NCBI GenBank assembly: GCA_002059205.1
Contig: MVCQ01000137.1
Span: 1 to 7,291 of the forward strand
DNA from: Candidatus Latescibacteria bacterium 4484_107
Lineage (GTDB): Bacteria > Latescibacterota > 4484-107
Reading direction: 5' to 3'
Length of the DNA: 7,291 nucleotides
Of this stretch, positions 1 to 5,642 are shown one piece after another. The position numbers and the translations under genes were made by a program. Numbering within the stretch: the stretch's first letter is position 1; every line of letters starts with the position of its first letter. The notes beneath the pieces are model-generated. The model was given only the letters and a program-made list of their open reading frames with translations. It ran no database searches and was not told where the DNA came from.

Positions 1-11
1 ACTCCCAAAAC

Positions 12-94
12 TTCACCACGGAGAAACGCCCCGTGAAAATGGGAGATCTCATCGTCTCACTTTCTCACTTTCTTCCTCCCGTGTCTCTGCGGTG
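12..94. repeat. dispersed repeat, degenerate copy 1
   Basis: The left end (12-25) reads TTCACCACGGAGAA and the right end (85-94) reads CTCTGCGGTG, which are imperfect inverse counterparts. The same end sequences recur at 1494-1524 and 7135-7211. The inner part is a C/T-rich run of TCTCACTT-like words. It lies just upstream of the ribosome binding site of the gene at 142. It looks like a non-coding dispersed element rather than a gene; the borders are approximate. Confidence 0.5.
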
Positions 95-141
95 CTTTTC
101 TGACACGCGAAGGCACTTAGAAGAAGACAGGGAGAAATCTC

Positions 142-1458
142 ATGGATAGTCTGAAAGCAGGAGTAGCAAGGGCAAACATCACGCCTCCGGTCGGAACGAT
201 CGCCAACGGAGGGAAGCCGTCCATAGGCATCGCTACCGAGCTTTACGCGAAGGCCTTGGTGCTCGACGACGGGCAGACGAAAGCGGCCCTCGTGACGGTG
301 GACGTGATCCTGCTCGGGAAGCAGGTCGTGGCCGAGACTAGGGCGCAAATCGAAGAGATGACGGACATTCCCGGGGCGCACGTGATGTTCGGGGCTTCGC
401 ACACGCATTCGGGCGCGGTGACTACGATGCGGGATCGCTGGAGCACGATCGAGCACGACAGGAGCTACGTGGATCAACTCGTGGCAAAGATGGCGGGCGC
501 GGTGGCTGAGGCCAATCTGAATTTGAGCGAGGCCCGGATCGGCGCGGGCGAGGGAACCGCGGACGCAGCCATCAATCGCTGGATTTCCACGCCGGAGGGA
601 GCCAAGTGGGCGCCGAATCCCGAAGGCCCTGTGGACAATACGCTCTCCGTGCTGCGCGTGGATGATTCGGAGGGCCGAGCACTTGCCGCGCTCGTGGATT
701 ACGCCGCCCATGCGAGTGTGATGAGTTGGGGAAAAATGTTCTCCGCCGATTATCCGGGTTTTCTCCAAAGCGTAGCGGAGAAGGTCTATGATGACAAGCT
801 CACTGTCCTCTTCGCAAACGGCGCCTCGGGTGATACGAAGATCAAATGGCTCAGGAAGAAAGAGGATGGCTCGGACGATTTTGCATACGGCGGCGCGGAG
901 GATGCGCGACGATGGGGCACGGTGCTCGCCGGGGAGGCGATCAAGACCCTCGAACAGATCCGCACGGAAGACAGAGATCAGAGGCCAGAGGCCAGCAAGC
1001 TCCGTGTGGCCTCGAAGGAGATCGCATTCCCGATGCTTCCGCTTCCGACCATAGAGGAGGTCGAAACTGAACTGAAGGCGAAGCAGGAAAGTGGGGAGGA
1101 TGCGACCTGGGAGGAGCGAACCCTCGCATCGCTGCGCGCCGGGAACGCGCTCACGGCCATTATGGGGGAGATTCAGATCATTCGGATAGGGCCTGACATC
1201 ATCCTCGCGGCTATACCCGGCGAGCTTTTCGCGGAGGTAGGACTCAAAATGAAGGAGCAGGTGGACTGCAAACATCTCTTCATCGTGGGGTACGCGAACG
1301 GATACGTCGGCTATCTCCCCTCTGCGGCGAGTTGTCGCGAGGATGGGGATACGCCGCGCTATGACTGGCACAAGTTCTTTTGGTATCCGGCCAATTTCTC
1401 GGAGGAGGTGGAGCCGAATATTTTACGGGCGGTTCGGGAGCTTGTTGGTGTCGTCTGA
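142..1458 (+). CDS. neutral/alkaline ceramidase N-terminal domain-like protein
   Basis: This 438-residue protein resembles the neutral/alkaline non-lysosomal ceramidase N-terminal domain family (PF04734), whose classical members are secreted Zn amidases. Family landmarks are visible in order: AGVARANITPP (6-16), SHTHSG (86-91) with a candidate Zn histidine, YAAHAS (188-192) with another at H190, NGASGDTK (226-233), PGE with E361, and GYANGYVGY (383-391) with the usual Tyr. The nucleophile motif of true ceramidases is G-N/D-x-S-P-N; here it reads GDTKIK, so the Ser appears to be Lys. The protein has no signal peptide and is shorter than the roughly 650-residue ceramidases because it lacks their C-terminal domain. 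The start is supported by AGGGAG at 129-134, 7 nt upstream. It appears monocistronic and sits between two dispersed repeat copies. The fold is fairly sure. The substrate is unknown, and ceramide hydrolysis is doubtful. Confidence 0.8.
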   Translation: MDSLKAGVARANITPPVGTIANGGKPSIGIATELYAKALVLDDGQTKAALVTVDVILLGKQVVAETRAQIEEMTDIPGAHVMFGASHTHSGAVTTMRDRWSTIEHDRSYVDQLVAKMAGAVAEANLNLSEARIGAGEGTADAAINRWISTPEGAKWAPNPEGPVDNTLSVLRVDDSEGRALAALVDYAAHASVMSWGKMFSADYPGFLQSVAEKVYDDKLTVLFANGASGDTKIKWLRKKEDGSDDFAYGGAEDARRWGTVLAGEAIKTLEQIRTEDRDQRPEASKLRVASKEIAFPMLPLPTIEEVETELKAKQESGEDATWEERTLASLRAGNALTAIMGEIQIIRIGPDIILAAIPGELFAEVGLKMKEQVDCKHLFIVGYANGYVGYLPSAASCREDGDTPRYDWHKFFWYPANFSEEVEPNILRAVRELVGVV

Positions 1459-1493
1459 TTTTTGCAACGCCATACGGCCTCACCTCAGTATCT

Positions 1494-1524
1494 TTTCACC
1501 GCGGAGCCCGCGGAGTTCGCGGAG
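1494..1524. repeat. dispersed repeat, copy 2 (9-nt period)
   Basis: TTTCACCGCGG (1494-1504) is followed by CGCGGAG at 1500, 1509 and 1518, an exact 9-nt period. The first 11 nt are the exact reverse complement of CCGCGGTGAAA at 7200-7210, the right end of copy 3. It lies 35 nt after the stop of the ceramidase-like gene. Confidence 0.6.
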
Positions 1525-1571
1525 AAAACCCCAAAAAAGACCAAAAGGGCATCCTCTGTTTTGAGAGTTTT

Positions 1572-1600
1572 GGGACTGTTAACTTAACAGTCCCTGGTTT
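1572..1600 (+). terminator. terminator-like hairpin
   Basis: GGGACTGTTAA (1572-1582) and TTAACAGTCCC (1584-1594) form a perfect 11-nt inverted repeat around one base. As RNA this folds to a 10-bp stem with a 3-nt loop. TGGTTTTCT follows. The T-tract is short and begins with TGG, so termination may be partial. The position suits the end of the ceramidase-like transcript. Confidence 0.55.
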
Positions 1601-1627
1601 TCTATTCTGACTCGCCGGAGAATAAGA

Positions 1628-1819
1628 CGGGGCAGTTGGTCGACACCGTTCGATATAAAGAGTGTCGACTTCACAAGTAAAATTATTTTACAGAAGTCTA
1701 TTCGCAAGTATATCAGGGATTGGAACAAACATCCCGTGCTCTTCAAATAGGTCAAAACATCCGAAGAGGCCCTACGTCATTATGACATAGCTAATTGTAG
1801 GACTGAGCACAAGAACTGA
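1628..1819 (+). pseudogene. decayed IS630-type transposase C-terminal remnant
   Basis: Read in one frame from 1628, this stretch gives GSW, then VDFTS (1664-1678), then YIRDWNKHPVLFK, a TAG at 1748-1750, then VKTSEEALRHYD, ending at TGA 1817-1819. IS630/Tc1-like transposases end with GSWLN, then a basic stretch with F-TS, then a YI-x-x-(W/Y)N-x-x-P-x-P-F-x-W-x-K-T pattern. The TAG falls exactly where that Trp is expected, consistent with a TGG-to-TAG change. The segment between GSW and FTS is too short, so there is also an internal deletion. No catalytic DDE region, terminal repeats or start remain. The family assignment rests on remembered family patterns. Confidence 0.45.
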
Positions 1820-1915
1820 GTCACGGGCAACTCCGCGAGGGGCCTATCGTGCGCCTTTCTGGTGCCCGATGATGCCCCGTTGGTAAAATTAAACACTTTT
1901 TTGAAGAAAAAATGC

Positions 1916-1944
1916 TTGCCAACGGAGCAAAATTTTGTTATACT
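1916..1944 (+). promoter_or_regulatory. sigma-70-type promoter of the oxidoreductase operon
   Basis: TTGCCA (1916-1921) and TATACT (1939-1944) are separated by exactly 17 nt, close to the TTGACA-17-TATAAT consensus. Upstream (about 1886-1912) is an A/T-rich tract with T6 and A6 runs that could act as an UP element. Transcription would begin near 1951, leaving a leader of about 78 nt before the ferredoxin start at 2029. A 7-bp inverted repeat, CCGTTGG (1877-1883) and CCAACGG (1919-1925), overlaps the -35 box and could be an operator. Confidence 0.65.
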
Positions 1945-2028
1945 ATCTCCTTGAGAAAGGTGCTCCTTTTCCAAAAAAATTTATCTGAGGCTTTTTCACA
2001 AAGACTGATTTTTATTCAGGACTCAGCT

Positions 2029-2229
2029 ATGGTCACCTTCACAATAGACGTAGAACGCTGCAAGGGATGTGGCCTCTGCATCGCCCATTGTCCGCGCAAA
2101 CTGCTTTCACTTTCGCCGAATCTGAACAGCAAGGGATTCCATCCCGTCCGGATCAGCGATCCCGAACAATGCACGAGATGCCTGAATTGCACCACGATGT
2201 GCCCCGACGTAGTCATCAGCATAACATAA
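2029..2229 (+). CDS. 2x[4Fe-4S] ferredoxin, delta subunit of 2-oxoacid:ferredoxin oxidoreductase
   Basis: This 66-residue protein has two complete cluster motifs, CKGCGLCIAHCP and CTRCLNCTTMCP, each CxxCxxCxxxCP. It should carry two low-potential [4Fe-4S] clusters and pass electrons from the TPP site of the alpha/beta core to soluble ferredoxin. The size and the first position in the operon are typical of KorD/VorD-like delta subunits. The start at ATG 2029 is preferred because AGGA (2018-2021) lies 7 nt upstream. The same frame extends back to an ATG at 1912, but that codon lies inside the promoter, upstream of the predicted transcription start. The gene is separated from alpha by a 114-nt repeat-bearing gap. 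Confidence 0.9.
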   Translation: MVTFTIDVERCKGCGLCIAHCPRKLLSLSPNLNSKGFHPVRISDPEQCTRCLNCTTMCPDVVISIT

Positions 2230-2230
2230 A

Positions 2231-2318
2231 GTCAGAGGTCGGAAGTCAGGAGACAAAAACCAGAGGTCAGAAGTCGAAGATCAGCAGATGGGGCATTCGT
2301 AATTTGTGATTTGTGATT
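2231..2318. repeat. short tandem repeat tract between delta and alpha
   Basis: Purine-rich words of the form GTCAGAGGTCGGAAGTCAGG recur degenerately at about 2231-2250 and 2262-2277. They are followed by a 7-nt tandem duplication, ATTTGTG at 2302-2308 and 2309-2315. No ORF of note is present. The tract lengthens the delta-alpha gap to 114 nt, which is long for a tightly coupled operon. Confidence 0.5.
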
Positions 2319-2343
2319 CCATCCTTTTATTTCTAAAAAAACT

Positions 2344-3393
2344 ATGTCCGAAAAAATCCTCATGAAGGGCAACGAAGCCGTTGGCGAAGCCGCCATCTAC
2401 GTCGGCTGCCGCCACTATTTCGGCTATCCCATTACGCCCCAGAACGAACTAACCGCGTACATGGCGCGCCGAATGAACGAAGTGGGCGGCACGTTCATTC
2501 AGTCCGAAAGCGAAATCGCGGCCATCAGCATGGTCTTCGGTGCCGCGTCCGCCGGCGCCCGCACGATGACATCCTCCTCCGGTCCGGGGATCAGCCTTAA
2601 ACAGGAAGGGATCTCATATATCGCCGGCGCCCAATTGCCCTGTGTGATTGTGAACGTCATGCGTGGCGGCCCGGGTCTTGGCAATATCTCCGCGGCCCAA
2701 TCCGACTATTTTCAGGCCACCCGGGGCGGCGGACACGGCGACTATTATACGCTGGTTCTGGCTCCGTACAACGTGCAGGAAATGTTCGATTTGACGTTGC
2801 TCGCGTTTCACATGGCCGATCAGTACCGAATGCCCGCCCTCCTCCTCGCCGACGGGATATTGGGACAGATGAGGGAACCGCTGATCCTCCACCGGCCCGA
2901 TTTTCCTCCGCTTCCCCCAAAAACGTGGGCCGTTGGTCGGATGAAGGATCGTCCCATGAATCTCATTAGTTCGATCCGCCTTGGAGAGGGACGCTTAGAA
3001 GCGCATAATCACGATCTTCAACGCATCTATGATGAGGTCCGGAAAAATGAGGTGCGCTTCGAGGAGACCCATACAGAAGATGCGGAAGTGCTCCTCGTTG
3101 CCTTCGGAACCAGCGCCAGGGTATGTCTCGGCGCCGTGACCGAAGGGCGCGCGCAGGGGCTTCGGATCGGACTTTTTCGTCCCATTACGCTCTGGCCGTT
3201 CCCCAGCGAAGCGCTCGTCCGCCATGCGGAGAAGGTGCGAAGCATCCTCGTCGTGGAGATGAACATGGGGCAAATGGTCGAAGACGTCCGGCTTGCCGTC
3301 GAAGGGCGATGCCCGATCCATTTCCACGGCAGGCCGGGAGGCGGGCTCCCCACGACCAGGGAGGTGCTGGAGAAGGTTCGGGAGGGACTTTGA
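2344..3393 (+). CDS. vorB: 2-oxoacid:ferredoxin oxidoreductase alpha subunit (VorB/KorA type)
   Basis: This 349-residue alpha subunit has the normal length for the free-standing VorB/KorA family. It contains the pyruvate:flavodoxin oxidoreductase N-terminal domain (about 8-235): YPITPQNE (28-35), SESE (54-57), TSSSGPGISL (76-85) and RGGPGLG (107-113). The smaller domain II follows (about 245-349). With beta it forms the TPP-binding core that oxidatively decarboxylates a 2-oxoacid to acyl-CoA in the cytoplasm. The sequence looks most like the 2-oxoisovalerate (branched-chain) group, but a 2-oxoglutarate enzyme cannot be excluded. The vorB symbol follows the common bacterial annotation for alpha; some schemes use vorA. 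The leader before ATG 2344 has only an A-rich run and no good Shine-Dalgarno. Its TGA overlaps the possible TTG start of the next gene, and its usual partner beta is displaced about 0.65 kb downstream. Confidence 0.92.
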   Translation: MSEKILMKGNEAVGEAAIYVGCRHYFGYPITPQNELTAYMARRMNEVGGTFIQSESEIAAISMVFGAASAGARTMTSSSGPGISLKQEGISYIAGAQLPCVIVNVMRGGPGLGNISAAQSDYFQATRGGGHGDYYTLVLAPYNVQEMFDLTLLAFHMADQYRMPALLLADGILGQMREPLILHRPDFPPLPPKTWAVGRMKDRPMNLISSIRLGEGRLEAHNHDLQRIYDEVRKNEVRFEETHTEDAEVLLVAFGTSARVCLGAVTEGRAQGLRIGLFRPITLWPFPSEALVRHAEKVRSILVVEMNMGQMVEDVRLAVEGRCPIHFHGRPGGGLPTTREVLEKVREGL

Positions 3394-3722
3394 GTCGGAC
3401 ATGTAAAATTGTCAATGAGTATATGCCGGAGGCCGTCTCTCATCCGGGTGGAACCTTAGAAGATGCTCTGGAAGAAAGAGGGATGTCTCATGCTGAATTG
3501 GCGGAACACACCGGCAGACCGAAGAAGACCATCCATAAAATTATCAAAGGAAGAACCATCATCACACCGGAGACGGCCATTCAGTTTGAAAGGGTATTGG
3601 GTATTCCCGCCTCTTTCTGGAGCAATCGTCAACGAAGTTATGATGTTTACGTGGCAAGAAAGGCAGAGGAAAAAACTTCATTTTATTCCCACGCTCCCGC
3701 GTGGGAACGAGGGCTAATCTAA
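3390..3722 (+). CDS. HigA-type XRE antitoxin, C-terminally truncated
   Basis: The 110 residues contain an XRE/Cro-type helix-turn-helix (about 23-75) with family phrases GMSHAELAEHTGRPKKTI and ITPETAIQFERVLGIPASFW. These are characteristic of the HigA-like/ImmA-associated antidote group. The TTG start at 3390 (GGAGG at 3381-3385) overlaps the alpha stop and yields the N-terminal stretch these proteins usually have before the PGxTL motif. ATG 3423 is the alternative. Many relatives continue well past residue 90. Here the last residues, FYSHAPAWERGLI, are encoded by a palindromic repeat (3686-3707), so the C-terminus looks cut off and capped. No HigB toxin lies beside it. It may still bind DNA, but it is probably a remnant. 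Confidence 0.7.
   Translation: MSRTCKIVNEYMPEAVSHPGGTLEDALEERGMSHAELAEHTGRPKKTIHKIIKGRTIITPETAIQFERVLGIPASFWSNRQRSYDVYVARKAEEKTSFYSHAPAWERGLI
3686..3707. repeat. REP-like palindrome capping the HigA gene
   Basis: TTCCCACGC (3686-3694), loop TCCC, GCGTGGGAA (3699-3707) forms a perfect 9-bp stem with a 4-nt loop, followed by CGAGGG. Read in frame it gives SHAPAWER, a phrase I recognise from the ends of many predicted proteins in repeat-rich environmental genomes. As RNA it would be a stable hairpin within the operon transcript. Confidence 0.6.
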
Positions 3723-3745
3723 CCTACGAGGAAATATAAAATACG

Positions 3746-4012
3746 ATGATCGCCACAGATGATATGCGCATCCTGCTTGCACACGCGAAAAAATATAAAT
3801 TGACCAAAGTTATTCTTTTCGGCTCGTCGAAAGAAAAGACGGATGCACGGGACATAGACATAGGCATAAGAGGCATAGCTCCCGAGTTTTTTTTCGATTT
3901 TGGTTGGGAGTTATACAGAGATTTGTCCAAACCCGTGGATGTCATTGATCTAAGCAAAGATTGTCTTTTTAATAGACTCGTAGAAAAAGATGGGCTGGCG
4001 TTATATGGCTGA
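3746..4012 (+). CDS. MNT-type minimal nucleotidyltransferase
   Basis: This 88-residue protein has the core of the minimal nucleotidyltransferase (MNT, PF01909/PF18765-like) fold. It shows LFGSS (24-28), the paired metal aspartates D36 and D38 (DID), and a later acidic strand PVDVIDL (63-69) that supplies the third carboxylate. The usual Gly and Ser after GSS (GSxxxG...SDxD) are replaced (SSKEKTDARDID), but the catalytic Asp pair is intact. Its length is close to short family members, so it may be complete. MNT proteins commonly pair with HEPN toxins and can AMPylate them; no HEPN gene is present here. GAGGA (3728-3732) lies 13 nt before the ATG, which is rather far. Its TGA overlaps the earliest in-frame starts of the beta gene. 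Base composition is visibly more A/T-rich than in the flanking genes, suggesting acquisition. Confidence 0.7.
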   Translation: MIATDDMRILLAHAKKYKLTKVILFGSSKEKTDARDIDIGIRGIAPEFFFDFGWELYRDLSKPVDVIDLSKDCLFNRLVEKDGLALYG

Positions 4013-4049
4013 GATAAAAAAGAAGCTCTCCGCAAAGAAAGAAACCTCC

Positions 4050-4805
4050 ATGCCCCCTTCAACCCAAACTCACAAGCGCACGTTCCAGCGTCCCAAAAGT
4101 CTGACGGATATCCCCTTCCGCTATTGCCCCGGATGCGGCCACGGCATCGTCGCCCGCGTTCTCGCCGAAGTGGTGGATGAACTCGGCATTCGGGAAAAAA
4201 CCATCGGTCTGGCACCGGTGGGCTGCGCCATCTGGCTGGAGGATCATTTCGAATGGGATATGGTCGGACCGGCGCACGGCAGAGGTCCCGCGGTGGCCAC
4301 CGGGATCAAACGTGTGCTCCCCGATCACGTGGTGCTTTCGTATCAGGGCGACGGGGATCTGGCCGCCATCGGCACCGCCGAAATGATCCACGCGGCCAAT
4401 CGCGGGGAAAACATCACCGTCATTTTCGTCAACAACGCGGTGTATGGCATGACTCAGGGACAGATGGCGCCCACGTCTATGATCGGTCAGGAAACGACCA
4501 CCACGCCCGGCGGACGGGACGCCAAGCGGGACGGGTTTCCTCTGCGCGTATGCGAACTGCTGAGTTCCTTAGAGGGGGCCGTATATCTAACCCGTACGAC
4601 CATTACCTCCCCAAAGCATGTGCGCGCAACGAAGCGCGCCATCCGAAAAGCCATCGAGCTTCAGATGCAGGGAGCGGGGTTCACTTTGGTCGAGGTGCTC
4701 TCCACGTGCCCGACCAACTGGCGGATGAATCCCCTGCAGGCCATGGAATGGATCGAGAAGGAGATGGTTTCGTACTATCCGCTCGGGGAGATCAAAGGGG
4801 CATAG
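4050..4805 (+). CDS. 2-oxoacid:ferredoxin oxidoreductase beta subunit, TPP-binding (VorA/KorB type)
   Basis: Counted from ATG 4050, this is a 251-residue TPP subunit of usual length. It has PKSLTDIPFRYCPGCGHG (15-32), whose CPGCGHG is typical of the family. The TPP/Mg motif runs from GDGD (100-103) to NN (128-129), followed by VYGMTQGQ and a C-terminal LSTCPTNW (217-224). It works with the alpha subunit in 2-oxoacid decarboxylation and acyl-CoA formation. In-frame ATGs at 3990 and 4005 would add lysine-rich residues (EIKKKLSAKKE) encoded by the end of the inserted nucleotidyltransferase gene. Start 4050 best matches the family, though its Shine-Dalgarno is weak (AAAGAAA). Translational coupling from the upstream stop at 4012 may select 4005 instead. 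Gamma follows after about 40 nt. Confidence 0.9.
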   Translation: MPPSTQTHKRTFQRPKSLTDIPFRYCPGCGHGIVARVLAEVVDELGIREKTIGLAPVGCAIWLEDHFEWDMVGPAHGRGPAVATGIKRVLPDHVVLSYQGDGDLAAIGTAEMIHAANRGENITVIFVNNAVYGMTQGQMAPTSMIGQETTTTPGGRDAKRDGFPLRVCELLSSLEGAVYLTRTTITSPKHVRATKRAIRKAIELQMQGAGFTLVEVLSTCPTNWRMNPLQAMEWIEKEMVSYYPLGEIKGA

Positions 4806-4844
4806 GGGGTGCTAATTGCGGATTGGGGCGGAAAGGAATCTTTT

Positions 4845-5642
4845 ATGTGCATCGAGACTGAAATGTCGTCGGATACCGAGGTGCTTATTGCCGGACATGG
4901 CGGTCAGGGGGTCATATTTATGGGCACGCTGCTGGCGCATGCGGCAATGCTGGAGGGAAAGGAAGTGACCTTTTTCCCGTCGTACGGCGCCGAGATGCGC
5001 GGCGGCACGGCCCATGCCTCCGTGGTGGTATCCACCCGGCGGATCGCCTCCCCCATTGTAGCGGAACCCGATATCCTGATCGTGCTCAATGAGCCTTCCC
5101 TGCTGCGATTTGAGAATCGGGTGCGCCCGAATGGGCGGCTTTTCTTCAATAGTTCGCTTATCGTTTCTTCACCGAGTCGGGACGACTTGGATGTGATCCC
5201 GGTGGCAGCCACCGAACTGGCCCAGAAACTCGGAAATCCGAGGACCGTCAATATGGTCATGCTTGGAACCGTCGCCCGGATCACGGGATTGGTTTCGCTC
5301 TCCACCCTCTCCGAGAGCCTCGAAACCGTGCTTCCCGCGCCAAACCCGGCCGCTATCTCGGAAACGAGCCGAATGCAATTCGGAAAGATCCCGGTACGGT
5401 CGAGGTGCAGGTGGCGCTGGCCTTCCCGGATCTCTATGATATCGGGGAATCTTACGTGGGCTTCGGGATTCTCTATCACCTCATCAATCGGCGGGACGAT
5501 GCGTTGGCGGAACGCGTCTTCGCCCCATGGATGGACATGGAGACACAGCTCAGAGAGCGGGGCATCCCGCTCTTTTCTTTGGAGACCGCCCGGCCGCTCA
5601 CCCAATTCGACATCGTCGGTTTCACGCTGCACTATGAGCTGA
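4845..5642 (+). CDS. 2-oxoacid:ferredoxin oxidoreductase gamma subunit, 3' end disrupted
   Basis: The gamma domain (PF01558) spans residues 8 to about 165: VLIAGHGGQGV (13-23), FFPSYGAEMRGGTAHASV (43-60), EPDILIVLN (74-82), VNMVMLGTVARITGLVSL (135-152) and SESLETVLPA (156-165). ATG 4845 is chosen because AAGGA (4833-4837) is 7 nt upstream; GTG 4809 and ATG 4863 are alternatives. Family members normally have about 20 more residues after VLP with a conserved IPLN-like end, and these are missing. From about 5340 the frame reads through another 100 residues (R-, W- and S-rich, to TGA 5640-5642). That stretch is only the out-of-frame reading of the radical SAM gene, so it is not real gamma sequence. 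The functional gamma is therefore probably shortened, frame-shifted or fused. The domain identity is firm; the 3' end is not. Confidence 0.8.
   Translation: MCIETEMSSDTEVLIAGHGGQGVIFMGTLLAHAAMLEGKEVTFFPSYGAEMRGGTAHASVVVSTRRIASPIVAEPDILIVLNEPSLLRFENRVRPNGRLFFNSSLIVSSPSRDDLDVIPVAATELAQKLGNPRTVNMVMLGTVARITGLVSLSTLSESLETVLPAPNPAAISETSRMQFGKIPVRSRCRWRWPSRISMISGNLTWASGFSITSSIGGTMRWRNASSPHGWTWRHSSESGASRSFLWRPPGRSPNSTSSVSRCTMS

Noticed and set aside
49..1371. Long minus-strand open frame of 440 codons opposite the ceramidase-like gene
   Set aside because: No family motif is visible, and the composition (rich in H, R and G) is that of an antisense shadow. The + strand frame has clear homology and a ribosome binding site.
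1571..1900. Riboswitch or structured RNA in the long intergenic region
   Set aside because: Apart from the terminator-like hairpin and a 6-bp CGGGCA/TGCCCG pairing around 1826-1869, I could not recognise any conserved RNA architecture. Part of the region is explained by a transposase remnant.
1912..2028. 39-residue N-terminal extension of the ferredoxin
   Set aside because: Its ATG overlaps the -35 region of the promoter, upstream of the predicted transcription start. A good Shine-Dalgarno supports ATG 2029.
3123..3389. Upstream extension of the HigA-type frame into the alpha gene
   Set aside because: It overlaps conserved alpha-subunit sequence and reads as low-complexity R/A/P residues. 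The family similarity begins only after 3390.
5343..5642. Last 100 residues of the gamma open frame as a genuine new domain
   Set aside because: The stretch is the +1 reading of conserved radical SAM codons and has no recognisable motif.
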